Shown piece after piece: positions 26,223 to 35,709 of a stretch of DNA of 53,770 bases. The translations under genes and the position numbers were made by a program. Below the pieces are notes generated by a model, which saw only the letters and a list, made by a program, of their open reading frames with translations, was not told the origin of the DNA and did no database searches. The stretch spans positions 1 to 53,770 of the forward strand of contig JALVWQ010000016.1 of assembly GCA_027034975.1 (NCBI GenBank), given 5' to 3'. The stretch is from Campylobacteraceae bacterium (GTDB taxonomy: Bacteria > Campylobacterota > Campylobacteria > Campylobacterales > Sulfurovaceae). Positions within the stretch are counted from its first letter, which is position 1. Every line of letters begins with the position of its first letter.

Positions 26223-26963
26223 TTACCCTTGAACTATCTCTCCTGGGTAGCTAATGATACCTCTATAGAGGTTTCCGATACTCTGCATACCATTAGATTT
26301 TAAAATCTGTTGCACTTGGAAACTTCTGCTTCCTGTATGGCAGTAGAGTATGATATTTTCATCTTTTCTTGCTAAGAGTTTTGGCATCCAGTCGTAAAAC
26401 TGTGTTGTAGGTAGCAACTCATTAGTCCCTTTGATATGCCCCATCTTATACTCCATTAACTCTCGTACATCAATAAGTGAGAATTGTACCATTCCAAGTT
26501 CTCGTGCTTCTAGTAGAGACTCTAGTTCATCACCATCAAGTTGCTCTTTTTTAACAAGCATTTGAGCCTCTTCTTTGGTTAAACCACGAGAGTGAGTATG
26601 GGATGCTTCATCTAATTGCTTCTCTTTACTCTTTTGCTCTGCATACTCTGGAGTACAAAAGATACCGCAGTGGCAAACACCATCTTCGGGTATCTCTTTC
26701 TCTAGAGCAGGTTTACATGGGCAGATACGGTTGTCAGCTACTTTACGCTCATCTTCGGTTTCGCCTTGAACAATAAAGCATGGGCAGTAGCGTTTACCAT
26801 AAATAAGTCTATTGCGTGCAAGACCCATTGCAACACCCTCATTTACTTCGTCATCTGGGTTTTGCACAAAGCCAAATTGTTTATTGACCTTCTCTACAAA
26901 CTTCCAAGTCTTCTCTAGTTCAGCCTGGAATATATCTGAATTTACATCTATATTTTGTTGCAT
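26223..26963 (-). CDS. Ferredoxin-thioredoxin reductase catalytic domain fused to rhodanese
   Basis: A 246-residue two-domain protein. Residues about 10-110 carry the FTR catalytic pattern CPC (60-62), CPC (81-83) and CHC (97-99), the ligands and redox disulfide around the [4Fe-4S] cluster. A charged linker leads to a rhodanese domain with IDVRELMEYKMGHIKG (164-179) and the active loop CHTGSRS (Cys208). FTR takes electrons from ferredoxin to reduce a disulfide; rhodanese carries persulfide sulfur. The fusion suggests ferredoxin-driven persulfide or thiol chemistry (inference). No separate FTR variable subunit is visible. It follows dsbD by 46 bases. Confidence 0.88.
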   Translation of the reverse strand: MQQNIDVNSDIFQAELEKTWKFVEKVNKQFGFVQNPDDEVNEGVAMGLARNRLIYGKRYCPCFIVQGETEDERKVADNRICPCKPALEKEIPEDGVCHCGIFCTPEYAEQKSKEKQLDEASHTHSRGLTKEEAQMLVKKEQLDGDELESLLEARELGMVQFSLIDVRELMEYKMGHIKGTNELLPTTQFYDWMPKLLARKDENIILYCHTGSRSFQVQQILKSNGMQSIGNLYRGIISYPGEIVQG

Positions 26964-27009
26964 TTTTAACCTTTAGTTATTTTTATCAAAAATGCAATTC
27001 TAGCAAATA

Positions 27010-28836
27010 TTACTTAATAGTATTAAGTATCTCTACAAATCTCTCTGGCTTTACAAAACCTTGCTGGAAGAGACTCTCTTCTGGTTCTCCTTTGCTGTTA
27101 AAAAAGAGAATATTAGGAGCCCCAAAGATTTTAAAGTGTTTCATGATATCTTGATCATCTTGGGTATACTTAGTTATATCTAACTGTATAAACTTAAATC
27201 GTTTCATAGCATCTTTTACTTTTGGATCTGGAAAAGTAATATTTGCTAGCTCGGTACAAGCTGCACAATTCTCTTTACCAATATCGACAACAACAGGTCT
27301 TTTGGCACTTTTAATTTCGTTAAGTAGTGCCGCTAAAGTATACTGCTTTGGCTCCTCTTTTGAGATACTTTGTGAGATTGCAATTGCCGCTCCACCTTTT
27401 AGCTTTTCAAGTGGATTAAATATAGAAGTTGCCCCACTAATAGCACCTATAAAGAGTATAATACCATAGAGTAAAATAAGGAAATTAAAGACTTTTAACA
27501 CTCCTACAAAGCCGGTTGTTTTACTTGCATCAAATACCTTAAACATAATTGCAGTACCAATAAGTAGTATTGCAAAGAGATAGATAAAGAGTGTTGAAGA
27601 GATAATGCCTCTAAGCACATATAGAGCCATAAGAAGCATTAAAACACCAAAAATTTTAGAGACATTCTCCATCCAGCCACCAGGTTTAGGTACAAGATTT
27701 TTTGCACCAATACCAACAAGTAGCAGTGGCACACCAGCCCCTAAGCCCATAACAAAGAGTGCTAATCCGCCAAGAAGGGCATCGCCAGTTGCTGAGATAA
27801 AGATAATTGCTCCGCTAATTACAGGTGCAGTACACGCTCCTACAATGAGTGCAGAGATAGCACCCATAATTGCAGTACCTAGTAGCCCTTTGCCTTGAGC
27901 ATTGTTGCTTACATTATTGAGCTTCGTCTGGAGTTTAGATGGGAGTGCAATCTCGAAATATCCAAAGAGTGAGAGTGCAAGTGCTACAAATATAGCTGCC
28001 ACAGGAATAATAACCCATGGATTATTTAAATTCGCTTGAAGATCAAAATTAAGTAGCCCAGCAACAATACCAATTACAGCATAACTAGCTGCCATAGCAA
28101 CAACATAGACTAGAGAGATTGTAAACGAAGTACCTCTGCTTATCTCTCCGCCACTTCGATTAGCTTGTTGTAGGAGAATTGAGCTTAAGATTGGAATCAT
28201 TGGTAGAATACATGGGGTCAGTGCTAAAAGGAGCCCAACAATAAAGAAGAGTATCAAAACAAAGAAGAGCCCCTCGTTTTTAAGAGCTTCTGCAATCTCT
28301 TTACTATTCCCTTGAGCAGCTAATCTTTTGAGTTTTGCAAAAAAGCTTTCGTTACTTGCTTGGTTTGGAGCCTCTGTTTTAGCAATATTGCTTGTTGCAT
28401 TAAAAGCCCCTGCTGTTTTTAAAGTAAATTGGTAACTTTGTGGAGCATAACAGATACCTTCGTCAGAGCAACCACTTAAAGCAACTTGTAGCTGGTATTC
28501 GCCTGAAACACCCAATTGAGAGTTAGGAATTTTAATTGTAAGGTTCCCTTCGTAAGCCTCTTCTCCAGTAATTATTTTTCCCTTCGGAAGGGTAGGGTGG
28601 AGCTCTTTTTTGAGAGGCTTTAGTATTGTAAATTTGAGCTTATTTTTATAGATATGTATTTTAGGTGCCAGGTTGATGTGTACCGCTAGCTCTTTTTTAT
28701 TCTGTTTCGCATCTACTTTAAAAGCTTCTGTAGGTTTTAAGAACTTCTGCTGCTTTGGTACCTCAAAACCACCAAACCCTTCACTAAAGAGAAGCGTAGT
28801 AAAGAGCAACAGCATTGATAGAACTATTTTTTTCAT
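27010..28836 (-). CDS. dsbD: Thiol:disulfide interchange protein DsbD
   Basis: Carries electrons from cytoplasmic thioredoxin to periplasmic partners. The 608 residues show a signal peptide (1-19), the N-terminal DsbC-interacting domain with two cysteines in SGCSDEGICYAPQ, eight or so membrane helices with the redox cysteines in ALTPCILPMIP and VGACTAPVISG, and a C-terminal thioredoxin-fold domain with CAAC (ENCAACTEL). All three modules are intact. It is divergent from the DUF255 gene across a 113-base AT-rich gap and heads the run toward FTR-rhodanese and nadE. Confidence 0.94.
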   Translation of the reverse strand: MKKIVLSMLLLFTTLLFSEGFGGFEVPKQQKFLKPTEAFKVDAKQNKKELAVHINLAPKIHIYKNKLKFTILKPLKKELHPTLPKGKIITGEEAYEGNLTIKIPNSQLGVSGEYQLQVALSGCSDEGICYAPQSYQFTLKTAGAFNATSNIAKTEAPNQASNESFFAKLKRLAAQGNSKEIAEALKNEGLFFVLILFFIVGLLLALTPCILPMIPILSSILLQQANRSGGEISRGTSFTISLVYVVAMAASYAVIGIVAGLLNFDLQANLNNPWVIIPVAAIFVALALSLFGYFEIALPSKLQTKLNNVSNNAQGKGLLGTAIMGAISALIVGACTAPVISGAIIFISATGDALLGGLALFVMGLGAGVPLLLVGIGAKNLVPKPGGWMENVSKIFGVLMLLMALYVLRGIISSTLFIYLFAILLIGTAIMFKVFDASKTTGFVGVLKVFNFLILLYGIILFIGAISGATSIFNPLEKLKGGAAIAISQSISKEEPKQYTLAALLNEIKSAKRPVVVDIGKENCAACTELANITFPDPKVKDAMKRFKFIQLDITKYTQDDQDIMKHFKIFGAPNILFFNSKGEPEESLFQQGFVKPERFVEILNTIK

Positions 28837-28949
28837 CTTTTATCCTCGATTTAAGTTTTATAATGTATAACATACCATAAATGTATGCATTCATTGTGTA
28901 TTAAATTATATAAAACTATAACAAATAATAATTAATAAAAGGTTAGAAG

Positions 28950-30860
28950 ATGGCAAATAGATTAATAAATGAAGAGTCTCCATATCTCCAGCAACACGCA
29001 CAAAACCCTGTAGATTGGTATCCATGGGGCGAAGAGGCACTAGAGAAGGCTGCAAAAGATGGAAAGCCAATTTTTTTAAGTATTGGTTATAGTAGTTGCC
29101 ACTGGTGCCATGTGATGGAGCAAGAGTCGTTTGAGAATCCAGAGATTGCAGAAAAACTGAACGAAAACTTTGTTTCGATTAAGGTCGATAAAGAGGAACG
29201 CCCCGATATCGATAGACACTTTCAAGAGGTTTATCAGAAGATGAACAATAAAGCAGGGGGTTGGCCACTCTCTATCTTTATGACACCAAACAAGGTACCA
29301 TTCTACTCTGCAACCTATATCCCACCAATTGCAAACTATGGTATGATGGGCTTTGGAGAACTGCTCGATACAATTGCAAAAAGTTATAAGCAAGATCCAA
29401 AAATGCTCGAAGCAAAAGGCGTAGAGGTGCTAAATGCCTTAAGACCTAAGAGTAAAATAGAGGCAACAAAGATTGATGAGCAGTTAATAAGCATAGTTAC
29501 AAAACAGATAAAGCATGTTTACGAAAAGGAGTATGGTGGTTTTGGAGATGCACCAAAGTTCCCTCACGCCTCTACACTTGAGCTTGCTATAAATCTCTAC
29601 AAATTAGAGGGAGATAGTGAAATTTTAGAGATCCTCAAACATACACTCGATAGTATGCTTCTAGGAGGACTCTACGATCATGTTGATGGAGGTTTTTGCA
29701 GATATAGTACAGATAAGATGTGGCTTGTACCGCACTTTGAGAAGATGACTTACGATAATGCACTTATGGCAAAGGTTCTTTTGAGGGCATTCCGCTTAAC
29801 AAAAGAGGAGCACTACAGAAGTGCTGCCTTTGAGACGATAGATTTTATGCTAGAGAAGATGAGTCAAGATAACCTCTTCTTTAGCGCAAGCGATGCCGAT
29901 ACAAATGGTGAAGAGGGGGCTTACTTTGTATATGACTATAACGAAGTAAAAGAGGCTTTTGAAAAAGAGGGGATAGATAGCAAACTCCTTTTTGAGCTAG
30001 GAATAACCCGTAATGGGAATTTCGATAAAAAATCGATTGTTCGCTTACAAGAGAGTAGATTAAAGGATACCCCAGAGGTTAAAGAGGCTCTAGCTGTTCT
30101 TAAAAAGCTAAGAGAGTCTAGGAAGTATCCATTTATCGATAGAAAAGTTATTACTTCATGGAATAGTATGATGATTATTACCCTTTTTGAGGCATCAAAA
30201 GAGGAGCAGAGCTATTTAGATAAAGCAGTTAACTCTCTAGAAGCACTAGAGAAGAAGATGCTCCGAGGAAATGAGCTTTTCCATAGTGTGTTAATAGAGA
30301 ATCAGCCAAAAGTAAAGGGCTTTTTAGAAGATTACGCGTGGCTCATTGCTGCAAATCTTAGTGCTTACAGTGCAACGCTTGATGAGAGTTATATTATCAA
30401 AGCGACCACATTAACAAATGAGGCAATCAAAAGATACTATCGAGATGGTAAATGGCTCCTGAGCAATGGAGAGTTTAAGAACTTCGAAGAGGATTACGAT
30501 ATGACATACACCTCTTCTCTTTCGCTAATGGTGCAAAATCTCTTGACACTTCGATCGCTGAACGAAGCGATATACGAAAAATTTGCCTTCCAGACACTGC
30601 AAGTGCACTCATACCAACTGATGCGACAACCTATATCGAGACCAACACTTACAGATGCAGCTATTCGCTATATTAAAGATGACACTATTATTAAATCAAA
30701 AGAGGTGAACTTAAAAGCACTCATAAAAGAGGATTTTAGCTATCCGTACACACTGTTAAAAGTAACAAGAGATGAAAACTTTGAAATCTGCAGTAATAGT
30801 GTCTGTTTCGCTACTGTAACAACTCTTAAAGAGCTAAAAGAGAGAATAGAAAAACTCTAA
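28950..30860 (+). CDS. Thioredoxin-fold DUF255 protein (YyaL/SSP411 family)
   Basis: A 636-residue protein with an N-terminal thioredoxin-like domain: [29 protein letters not shown] with Cys50 and Cys53, and [12 protein letters not shown] long (alpha/alpha)6-barrel-like region follows ([47 protein letters not shown]). This is the conserved YyaL/spermatogenesis-associated-protein-20 family; its substrate is unknown. Divergence from dsbD puts two CxxC proteins back to back. RBS AAAGG before the ATG. Confidence 0.92.
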   Translation: MANRLINEESPYLQQHAQNPVDWYPWGEEALEKAAKDGKPIFLSIGYSSCHWCHVMEQESFENPEIAEKLNENFVSIKVDKEERPDIDRHFQEVYQKMNNKAGGWPLSIFMTPNKVPFYSATYIPPIANYGMMGFGELLDTIAKSYKQDPKMLEAKGVEVLNALRPKSKIEATKIDEQLISIVTKQIKHVYEKEYGGFGDAPKFPHASTLELAINLYKLEGDSEILEILKHTLDSMLLGGLYDHVDGGFCRYSTDKMWLVPHFEKMTYDNALMAKVLLRAFRLTKEEHYRSAAFETIDFMLEKMSQDNLFFSASDADTNGEEGAYFVYDYNEVKEAFEKEGIDSKLLFELGITRNGNFDKKSIVRLQESRLKDTPEVKEALAVLKKLRESRKYPFIDRKVITSWNSMMIITLFEASKEEQSYLDKAVNSLEALEKKMLRGNELFHSVLIENQPKVKGFLEDYAWLIAANLSAYSATLDESYIIKATTLTNEAIKRYYRDGKWLLSNGEFKNFEEDYDMTYTSSLSLMVQNLLTLRSLNEAIYEKFAFQTLQVHSYQLMRQPISRPTLTDAAIRYIKDDTIIKSKEVNLKALIKEDFSYPYTLLKVTRDENFEICSNSVCFATVTTLKELKERIEKL

Positions 30861-30874
30861 AGTGGAAGTTCGAA

Positions 30875-30898
30875 AGCACCTCTATTAGACGAGGTGCT
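30875..30898. terminator. Terminator hairpin after the DUF255 gene
   Basis: Perfect 8-bp stem AGCACCTC / GAGGTGCT with an 8-base loop, followed on the plus strand by CTATTTGTTTATTT. It lies between converging genes and may act in both directions, though the T-runs are interrupted. Confidence 0.6.
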
Positions 30899-30906
30899 CT
30901 ATTTGT

Positions 30907-32058
30907 TTATTTAGAGCTATTTGTATCGCTCAAAGTGCTTTGGATAGTTGTTGTGCTCTCTTGAGGATTTAGTCTTCCCTCTGTACAGATAATTACATCA
31001 GTCGTTTTTTCTGACTTTCCGACACACTCAGCAGTTACTTTTGTATCTTTAATCTCTTTTTCAAGCGATTGGAGTACCTTCATTCGCTTCATCTCATTAA
31101 AGTTTTCAAGATCATACTCTTTTGTTGCATCACCAAGTTTATCATTGATGGCTTTTATAGGTGCAATACACTTTAATGCTGCTTGCTTTGAGCCAGCTTT
31201 AGCAATACAAGTTTTAGCAGCCTCTAATGCTTTTAAAAGTTCTGGTAAATACTTTTTTTGCTTCTGCAGATATCGTTTGCCTAGTGCATTGATAATATCT
31301 TTTTCAAGCTCAGGTGTAACAGAGAGGTTAGCATCTTCTAAATTAATACCTTTTTGCTTCATCTGATTTTTAAGCTCTTTAATAGAAGAGATATAATCTT
31401 CAGTTCTAACCATTGCAGCTTTGTTACCACTGTAGTCACTATCAGATACAATAGGGAAATTTGGTAGAGCAAAGCTATTTTCAGCTATTGATTGATCAAA
31501 CTTTACCTGAACCGCTATTTTCTCGCTAATAAAACCAGCATTTTTAATAACAATCTTAAGTGGAATCCCTTTATACATACAGACTTCCTGGTCTTCATAT
31601 TGCCATAGATCACACTCATACCCAGCAATAGTCTCTTTACCAACCTTTTGAGCCCCCAGCTTAATAAGCGATTTAATACTTTCATCTGAGAGATCAAGCT
31701 TTTCGGTAATAGCTAAGTCTAAATCTCTATCACGAGTTTTATATATCTTCTTTTCGCCATAGTCAACAGTATAGATTGTACCATGATCTGCAAGCGTCAT
31801 TGTATGTCTACTATTTGTAGTGTTAAAGTCTCCCTCTTGAACTTCACTAACCTCTTCCTCTTTAAGCTCTTTTACACCCCAATTATCAAATACAAGTCGT
31901 GCTACACCACGAACATTGGAGTTTAAGTTGCTATCAAAACTAGAGGTATTGACATCGTAATAGATAAGACCAGATTTAAATTTATACTGCCTAAATTGAT
32001 CACTCGCATTCAGTGTAAATGAAAGTAAAAAAAGTAAAGTGAGATAGATAATTTTCAT
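30907..32058 (-). CDS. Exported protein of unknown function
   Basis: A 383-residue protein I do not recognise. It has a signal peptide (1-18, FLLSFTLNASD), then a beta-rich half (YKFKSGLIYYDVNTSS, TIYTVDYGEKKIYKTRD, YECDLWQYEDQEVCMYKGIPLKIVIK) resembling a periplasmic carrier fold like DUF4412, and a helical second half with four cysteines (ALEAAKTCIAKAGSKQAALKC, TAECVGKSEKTTDVIICTEG). The even cysteine count suggests disulfides. The tail is Ser/Thr-rich. Monocistronic by position, converging on the DUF255 gene. Confidence 0.65.
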   Translation of the reverse strand: MKIIYLTLLFLLSFTLNASDQFRQYKFKSGLIYYDVNTSSFDSNLNSNVRGVARLVFDNWGVKELKEEEVSEVQEGDFNTTNSRHTMTLADHGTIYTVDYGEKKIYKTRDRDLDLAITEKLDLSDESIKSLIKLGAQKVGKETIAGYECDLWQYEDQEVCMYKGIPLKIVIKNAGFISEKIAVQVKFDQSIAENSFALPNFPIVSDSDYSGNKAAMVRTEDYISSIKELKNQMKQKGINLEDANLSVTPELEKDIINALGKRYLQKQKKYLPELLKALEAAKTCIAKAGSKQAALKCIAPIKAINDKLGDATKEYDLENFNEMKRMKVLQSLEKEIKDTKVTAECVGKSEKTTDVIICTEGRLNPQESTTTIQSTLSDTNSSK

Positions 32059-32156
32059 TCTATGATTCCTTTAAGGTCTCCATTTTTATAATCTTGTTAT
32101 TATAGCAAAATTGTAAACAAATAGATAAAAAATTTGCAATATTATCGAAGTTTTTT

Positions 32157-32717
32157 CTAAAATCTTATACTTTTTTTTACAAAATCTCTTATATATTCAT
32201 AGCCAGAGTATAGTGTTAAAAAAACTGCAATCCAAAGAAGAGTAGTCCCAAATTGCCACTGCATTAATAAAAAACCAATCGCAATCATCTGAGCAACAGT
32301 TTTTACTTTTCCCATCCAGCTAGCACTAATATCGATTCCCTTATCTATAGCACTAACTCTAAGTCCTGTAATAAATAGTTCTCGTGTTAAAATAAGATAG
32401 ATTGCCCATGGAGAGGCACGATGAAGCATCATTAAACCTAAAAATGCAGCAAGTGTGAGCATCTTATCTGCTAATGGGTCTAAGATTGCTCCAAGAGTTG
32501 TTGTTTGGTTAAACTCTCTAGCAATATAGCCATCAAAAAAATCGGTAACACTTGCAATAACAAATATAAATGCAGCCCAAAAATCAAGCCACGAGTAGTG
32601 AATACCGCTAAAGAGATCGAGATCTCTATTGACTAATAGCACAAACATAAGTGGTGCTAGTAGTAGTCGAACAAATGCTAAGATATTAGGTATATTAAAA
32701 GCCTCTTTGAGTAACAT
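32157..32717 (-). CDS. pgsA: CDP-diacylglycerol--glycerol-3-phosphate 3-phosphatidyltransferase
   Basis: Inner-membrane enzyme that makes phosphatidylglycerol phosphate. The 186 residues begin with the usual FNIPNILAFVRLLLAPLM, then the CDP-alcohol transferase motif with its aspartates in DFFDGYIAREFNQ and GAILDPLADK, and several membrane helices. Short C-terminal basic tail. Its start codon shares one base with the stop of the upstream enoyl reductase gene, so it is coupled to the dapA-fabL lipid and cell-wall run. Confidence 0.93.
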   Translation of the reverse strand: MLLKEAFNIPNILAFVRLLLAPLMFVLLVNRDLDLFSGIHYSWLDFWAAFIFVIASVTDFFDGYIAREFNQTTTLGAILDPLADKMLTLAAFLGLMMLHRASPWAIYLILTRELFITGLRVSAIDKGIDISASWMGKVKTVAQMIAIGFLLMQWQFGTTLLWIAVFLTLYSGYEYIRDFVKKSIRF

Positions 32718-33493
32718 TATCTAAAAGTTGTTCCACCATCTACGACAATAGTTTGTCCTGTAATCCAGCTTGCATCGTCTGTGCATAAGAAGTAGATTGC
32801 ACCTGCAAGATCCTCTGGTGTTCCCATTCTATTTAAGGCTGAGCGTTTAATTGTTTCCGCTTTTACCTCTTCGTAGTTTGTAAAGGCTCTTAGAGCATCA
32901 GTTTCAATAGGTCCACCGCTTACTGCATTTACTCGAATACCCATCTCACCTAGCTCAACAGCAGCATATCTTGCCATTGCCTCAACTGCAGCCTTATTTG
33001 TACCATGACCTGCGTAGTTTTCTATATAGATTAAATTTCCTGTAGAGCTTAGGGTTACAATTGAGCCTCCTCCAACTTTTTCCATTCGTTTTGCCGCCTC
33101 TTGGCTTCCAGCTACAAATGCACCTACAGTAGCCATATAGATATTTGTTAATCCTTTTTTTGGACGAAGCTTCATAAATTTCCCATAGCCACCAACAACA
33201 CTTCGACCATAGATCATAGCATTGCTTACAAAAAAGTCAACCCTATCAAAATCTTTATCGATTGCTTCAAATAGAGGCTTAAATTGATCTGTATCTAAAA
33301 TATCTAACGGATAAGCCTTTGCTTTAATGCCATACTTCTCCTCTAGCTCATTTGCTATAGCATCTGCAGCCTCTTTGTTTGAGTTGTAAGTAAATGCTAC
33401 ATTAATACCATTTTGTGCAAACTTTTCAGCTGTTGCTCTACCAATTCCTTTTGTAGCACCTGTAATTACTAATGTTTTCCCTTTCATACTCAT
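32717..33493 (-). CDS. Enoyl-ACP reductase, FabL-like SDR
   Basis: A 258-residue short-chain dehydrogenase. Cofactor loop TGATKGIGRATAEK near the N-terminus, NAM after the fifth strand, serines in LSSTGN, and the catalytic tyrosine and lysine spaced Y-x6-K (YAGHGTNK, about Tyr160 and Lys167). That spacing marks enoyl-ACP reductases, not ordinary SDRs (Y-x3-K). The run ENYAGHGTNKAAVEA...VNAVSGGPIETDAL resembles Bacillus FabL as I recall it, so this probably reduces trans-2-enoyl-ACP in fatty acid synthesis. It starts one base after dapA ends. Confidence 0.8.
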   Translation of the reverse strand: MSMKGKTLVITGATKGIGRATAEKFAQNGINVAFTYNSNKEAADAIANELEEKYGIKAKAYPLDILDTDQFKPLFEAIDKDFDRVDFFVSNAMIYGRSVVGGYGKFMKLRPKKGLTNIYMATVGAFVAGSQEAAKRMEKVGGGSIVTLSSTGNLIYIENYAGHGTNKAAVEAMARYAAVELGEMGIRVNAVSGGPIETDALRAFTNYEEVKAETIKRSALNRMGTPEDLAGAIYFLCTDDASWITGQTIVVDGGTTFR

Positions 33494-33494
33494 C

Positions 33495-34388
33495 TTATGC
33501 CCCTACAACTTTATATTTTTTGAGTGTCTCTTCGATTCTCTTCATATTCTCTTTACTTGGCGGAACAAGTGGTAATCGATACTCTAGTGTCTCAATTAAG
33601 CCAGCAATATACATAGCTGCTTTAATTGGTATTGGGTTGCTTTCGCAAAATAGGACTTTGTTAATCTCAAAGAGATCATCGTTAATCGCTTTTGATGTTT
33701 TAAAGTCACCCTCTAATGCTGCGTGAGTTAGCTTCGCTTTTAAATCTGGCAATAAGTTTGCAGTAACTGATGTAATCCCCTTACCGCCACTTGCTAAGAT
33801 AGGGAAGTCGATAGCATCATCTCCACTAAATACATAGAGCTCCGGAACTTTTGCTAACAACTCTACAGTTCTCTCAATAGAACCTGTTGCCTCTTTGATA
33901 CCAAATATATTTGGAACATCATCATATAATCTCTTTACAGTATCTGGTAAAATATCTACCCCTGTTCTTCCAGGTACATTATAGAGCATAAATGGTATCT
34001 CTACGGAAGAGGCAATCGCTTTATAGTGCTGGTAGAGTCCCTCTTGGCTTGGTTTATTGTAGTATGGGCTCACCGAAAAGAGTGCATCTGCACCACACTT
34101 TGCTGCATGTTTTGCAATATCTATCGCCTCATGTGTTGCATTACTTCCAGCTCCAGCTAAAACTTTTGTATTAGTCCCTTTGCAAACCTCTACAGCAATT
34201 TCAATACATCTTTTATGTTCATCGTGGCTAAGTGTTGCACTCTCACCAGTTGTCCCTACAGGGCAAACTGCATCTATACCATTATCAATCTGTCTTTTTA
34301 TTAGTTTTGCATATGTTGCTTCGTCTAACTGCCCATTTTTAAAGGGTGTAATCAGTGCTGTTGTTGCACCTTTAATTAGTAAATTCAT
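33495..34388 (-). CDS. dapA: 4-hydroxy-tetrahydrodipicolinate synthase
   Basis: Condenses pyruvate and aspartate semialdehyde in lysine and diaminopimelate synthesis. The 297 residues carry [53 protein letters not shown] with the catalytic tyrosine, and the Schiff-base lysine in GIKEATGS, then [17 protein letters not shown]. Its ATG overlaps the M16 peptidase stop by four bases (ATGA). The M16-dapA-SDR order is shared with Campylobacter. Confidence 0.97.
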   Translation of the reverse strand: MNLLIKGATTALITPFKNGQLDEATYAKLIKRQIDNGIDAVCPVGTTGESATLSHDEHKRCIEIAVEVCKGTNTKVLAGAGSNATHEAIDIAKHAAKCGADALFSVSPYYNKPSQEGLYQHYKAIASSVEIPFMLYNVPGRTGVDILPDTVKRLYDDVPNIFGIKEATGSIERTVELLAKVPELYVFSGDDAIDFPILASGGKGITSVTANLLPDLKAKLTHAALEGDFKTSKAINDDLFEINKVLFCESNPIPIKAAMYIAGLIETLEYRLPLVPPSKENMKRIEETLKKYKVVGA

Positions 34389-35701
34389 CTATCTCTCCTA
34401 AGAATTATTGTTGTTGATCTATTATTATCAAAATATTTTTTTGCAACTCTTTGAATATCTTCGCTTGTAATTTTATCTAAATTATCTTCATATTCTAAGA
34501 GTGGCTGGAGGTTTCCTTTTGCTAAGTAGTCTCCAAAGAGGTTTGCAATTGAGCTTGAGCTATCAAGATCTTTAAGAAAATCTACTTTAGTATTGAGTTT
34601 TACCTTCTCAAGCTCCTCTTTTGTAACGCCACTATTTTTCAGCTCTTCAATTTTGCTAAGGATCTCTTTTTCTAAATCTTCAGCACTGATATTTGGATTA
34701 GCCATTGCAAAGAATATAAAGACACCTGGATCTTTCATCTCCATATTGTAGCCATAGACAGTCGAAGCGATCTGCTTCTCTTCCACCATATCTTTATAGA
34801 GTCTACTGCTCTTTCCATTACTTAAAATATCAGTAATTACAGAGAGTACAATTTGGTCTTTATCGTCAAATTTTGGAATAGAGTAGGCAATCGCAAGTGT
34901 CTCTACACTGTTTCCTTTTTTGTGAATTTCAACTCGTTTATTACCATCTCTAGGAGCTTCTCGCGGCTCAAAAGTACCAAAGATTGAGCTATTAAAGTCA
35001 CTCTTTTTATTAACTATTGCTCCAAAGTGCTCTTTGGCTTTTTTAAAAACCTCTTCTGGCTTTATATCGCCAGCGACGAGTAATATTGCATTCTCTGGCT
35101 TATAGAACTTCTCATGAAACTCTCTTATATCATTTATATTCCAGTTGAGAATATCTTCCATAAAGCCAATTGGTGTCCAGTGGTAGCTGTGTGATGTGTA
35201 GTGCTCGTTAAAGAGTCTAAAGTAGAGGTAACCAATTGGATTATTATCGGTTCTCCAGCGTCGCTCTTCGGCAACGACATTTCGCTCTTTTTGGAACTCT
35301 TCGTCTGTAAGATTGAGGTTTTGCATAAGTTCAGCAAAGAGCTTCATAGAGGTATCTATATACTTTGAAGAGCTCTTAATAAAGTAGTGTGTGTAGTCAA
35401 AACCTGTAGAGGCGTTATTGACTCCGCCATGCTCTTTAACAATTTTATCGAACTCTCCCTCTTTAAGGTTTTTTGTAGATTTAAAGTTCATATGTTCAAG
35501 CATATGAGCAATCCCACTCTTTCCCATCATCTCATTGCGGCTGCCAACTTTATAGATAATATCGGTTGTGATAACACCACTTCCATTCTCAAGTGGAATG
35601 ACACATACAGTTAAGTTGTTCTCTAAAGTTTGTATATAGTGTTTGGGTAATGAACTTGCCATTAACTCTCCTAGTAGTAGTAAAAGTAGTAAAAGTTTCA
35701 T
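34385..35701 (-). CDS. M16-family zinc peptidase, exported
   Basis: A 438-residue protein with a leucine-rich signal peptide (1-15). The zinc site HxxEH is at 66-70 (HMLEHMNF), with the downstream Glu ligand expected in the [11 protein letters not shown] area ([10 protein letters not shown]). The second half is the inactive M16 domain ([18 protein letters not shown], then [15 protein letters not shown]). It resembles processing-peptidase-like enzymes of unknown substrate in the periplasm. It lies between pyrD (8-base gap) and dapA (4-base overlap), conserved in Campylobacterota. Confidence 0.9.
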   Translation of the reverse strand: MKLLLLLLLLGELMASSLPKHYIQTLENNLTVCVIPLENGSGVITTDIIYKVGSRNEMMGKSGIAHMLEHMNFKSTKNLKEGEFDKIVKEHGGVNNASTGFDYTHYFIKSSSKYIDTSMKLFAELMQNLNLTDEEFQKERNVVAEERRWRTDNNPIGYLYFRLFNEHYTSHSYHWTPIGFMEDILNWNINDIREFHEKFYKPENAILLVAGDIKPEEVFKKAKEHFGAIVNKKSDFNSSIFGTFEPREAPRDGNKRVEIHKKGNSVETLAIAYSIPKFDDKDQIVLSVITDILSNGKSSRLYKDMVEEKQIASTVYGYNMEMKDPGVFIFFAMANPNISAEDLEKEILSKIEELKNSGVTKEELEKVKLNTKVDFLKDLDSSSSIANLFGDYLAKGNLQPLLEYEDNLDKITSEDIQRVAKKYFDNNRSTTIILRRDR

Positions 35702-35709
35702 AAAAGCTC

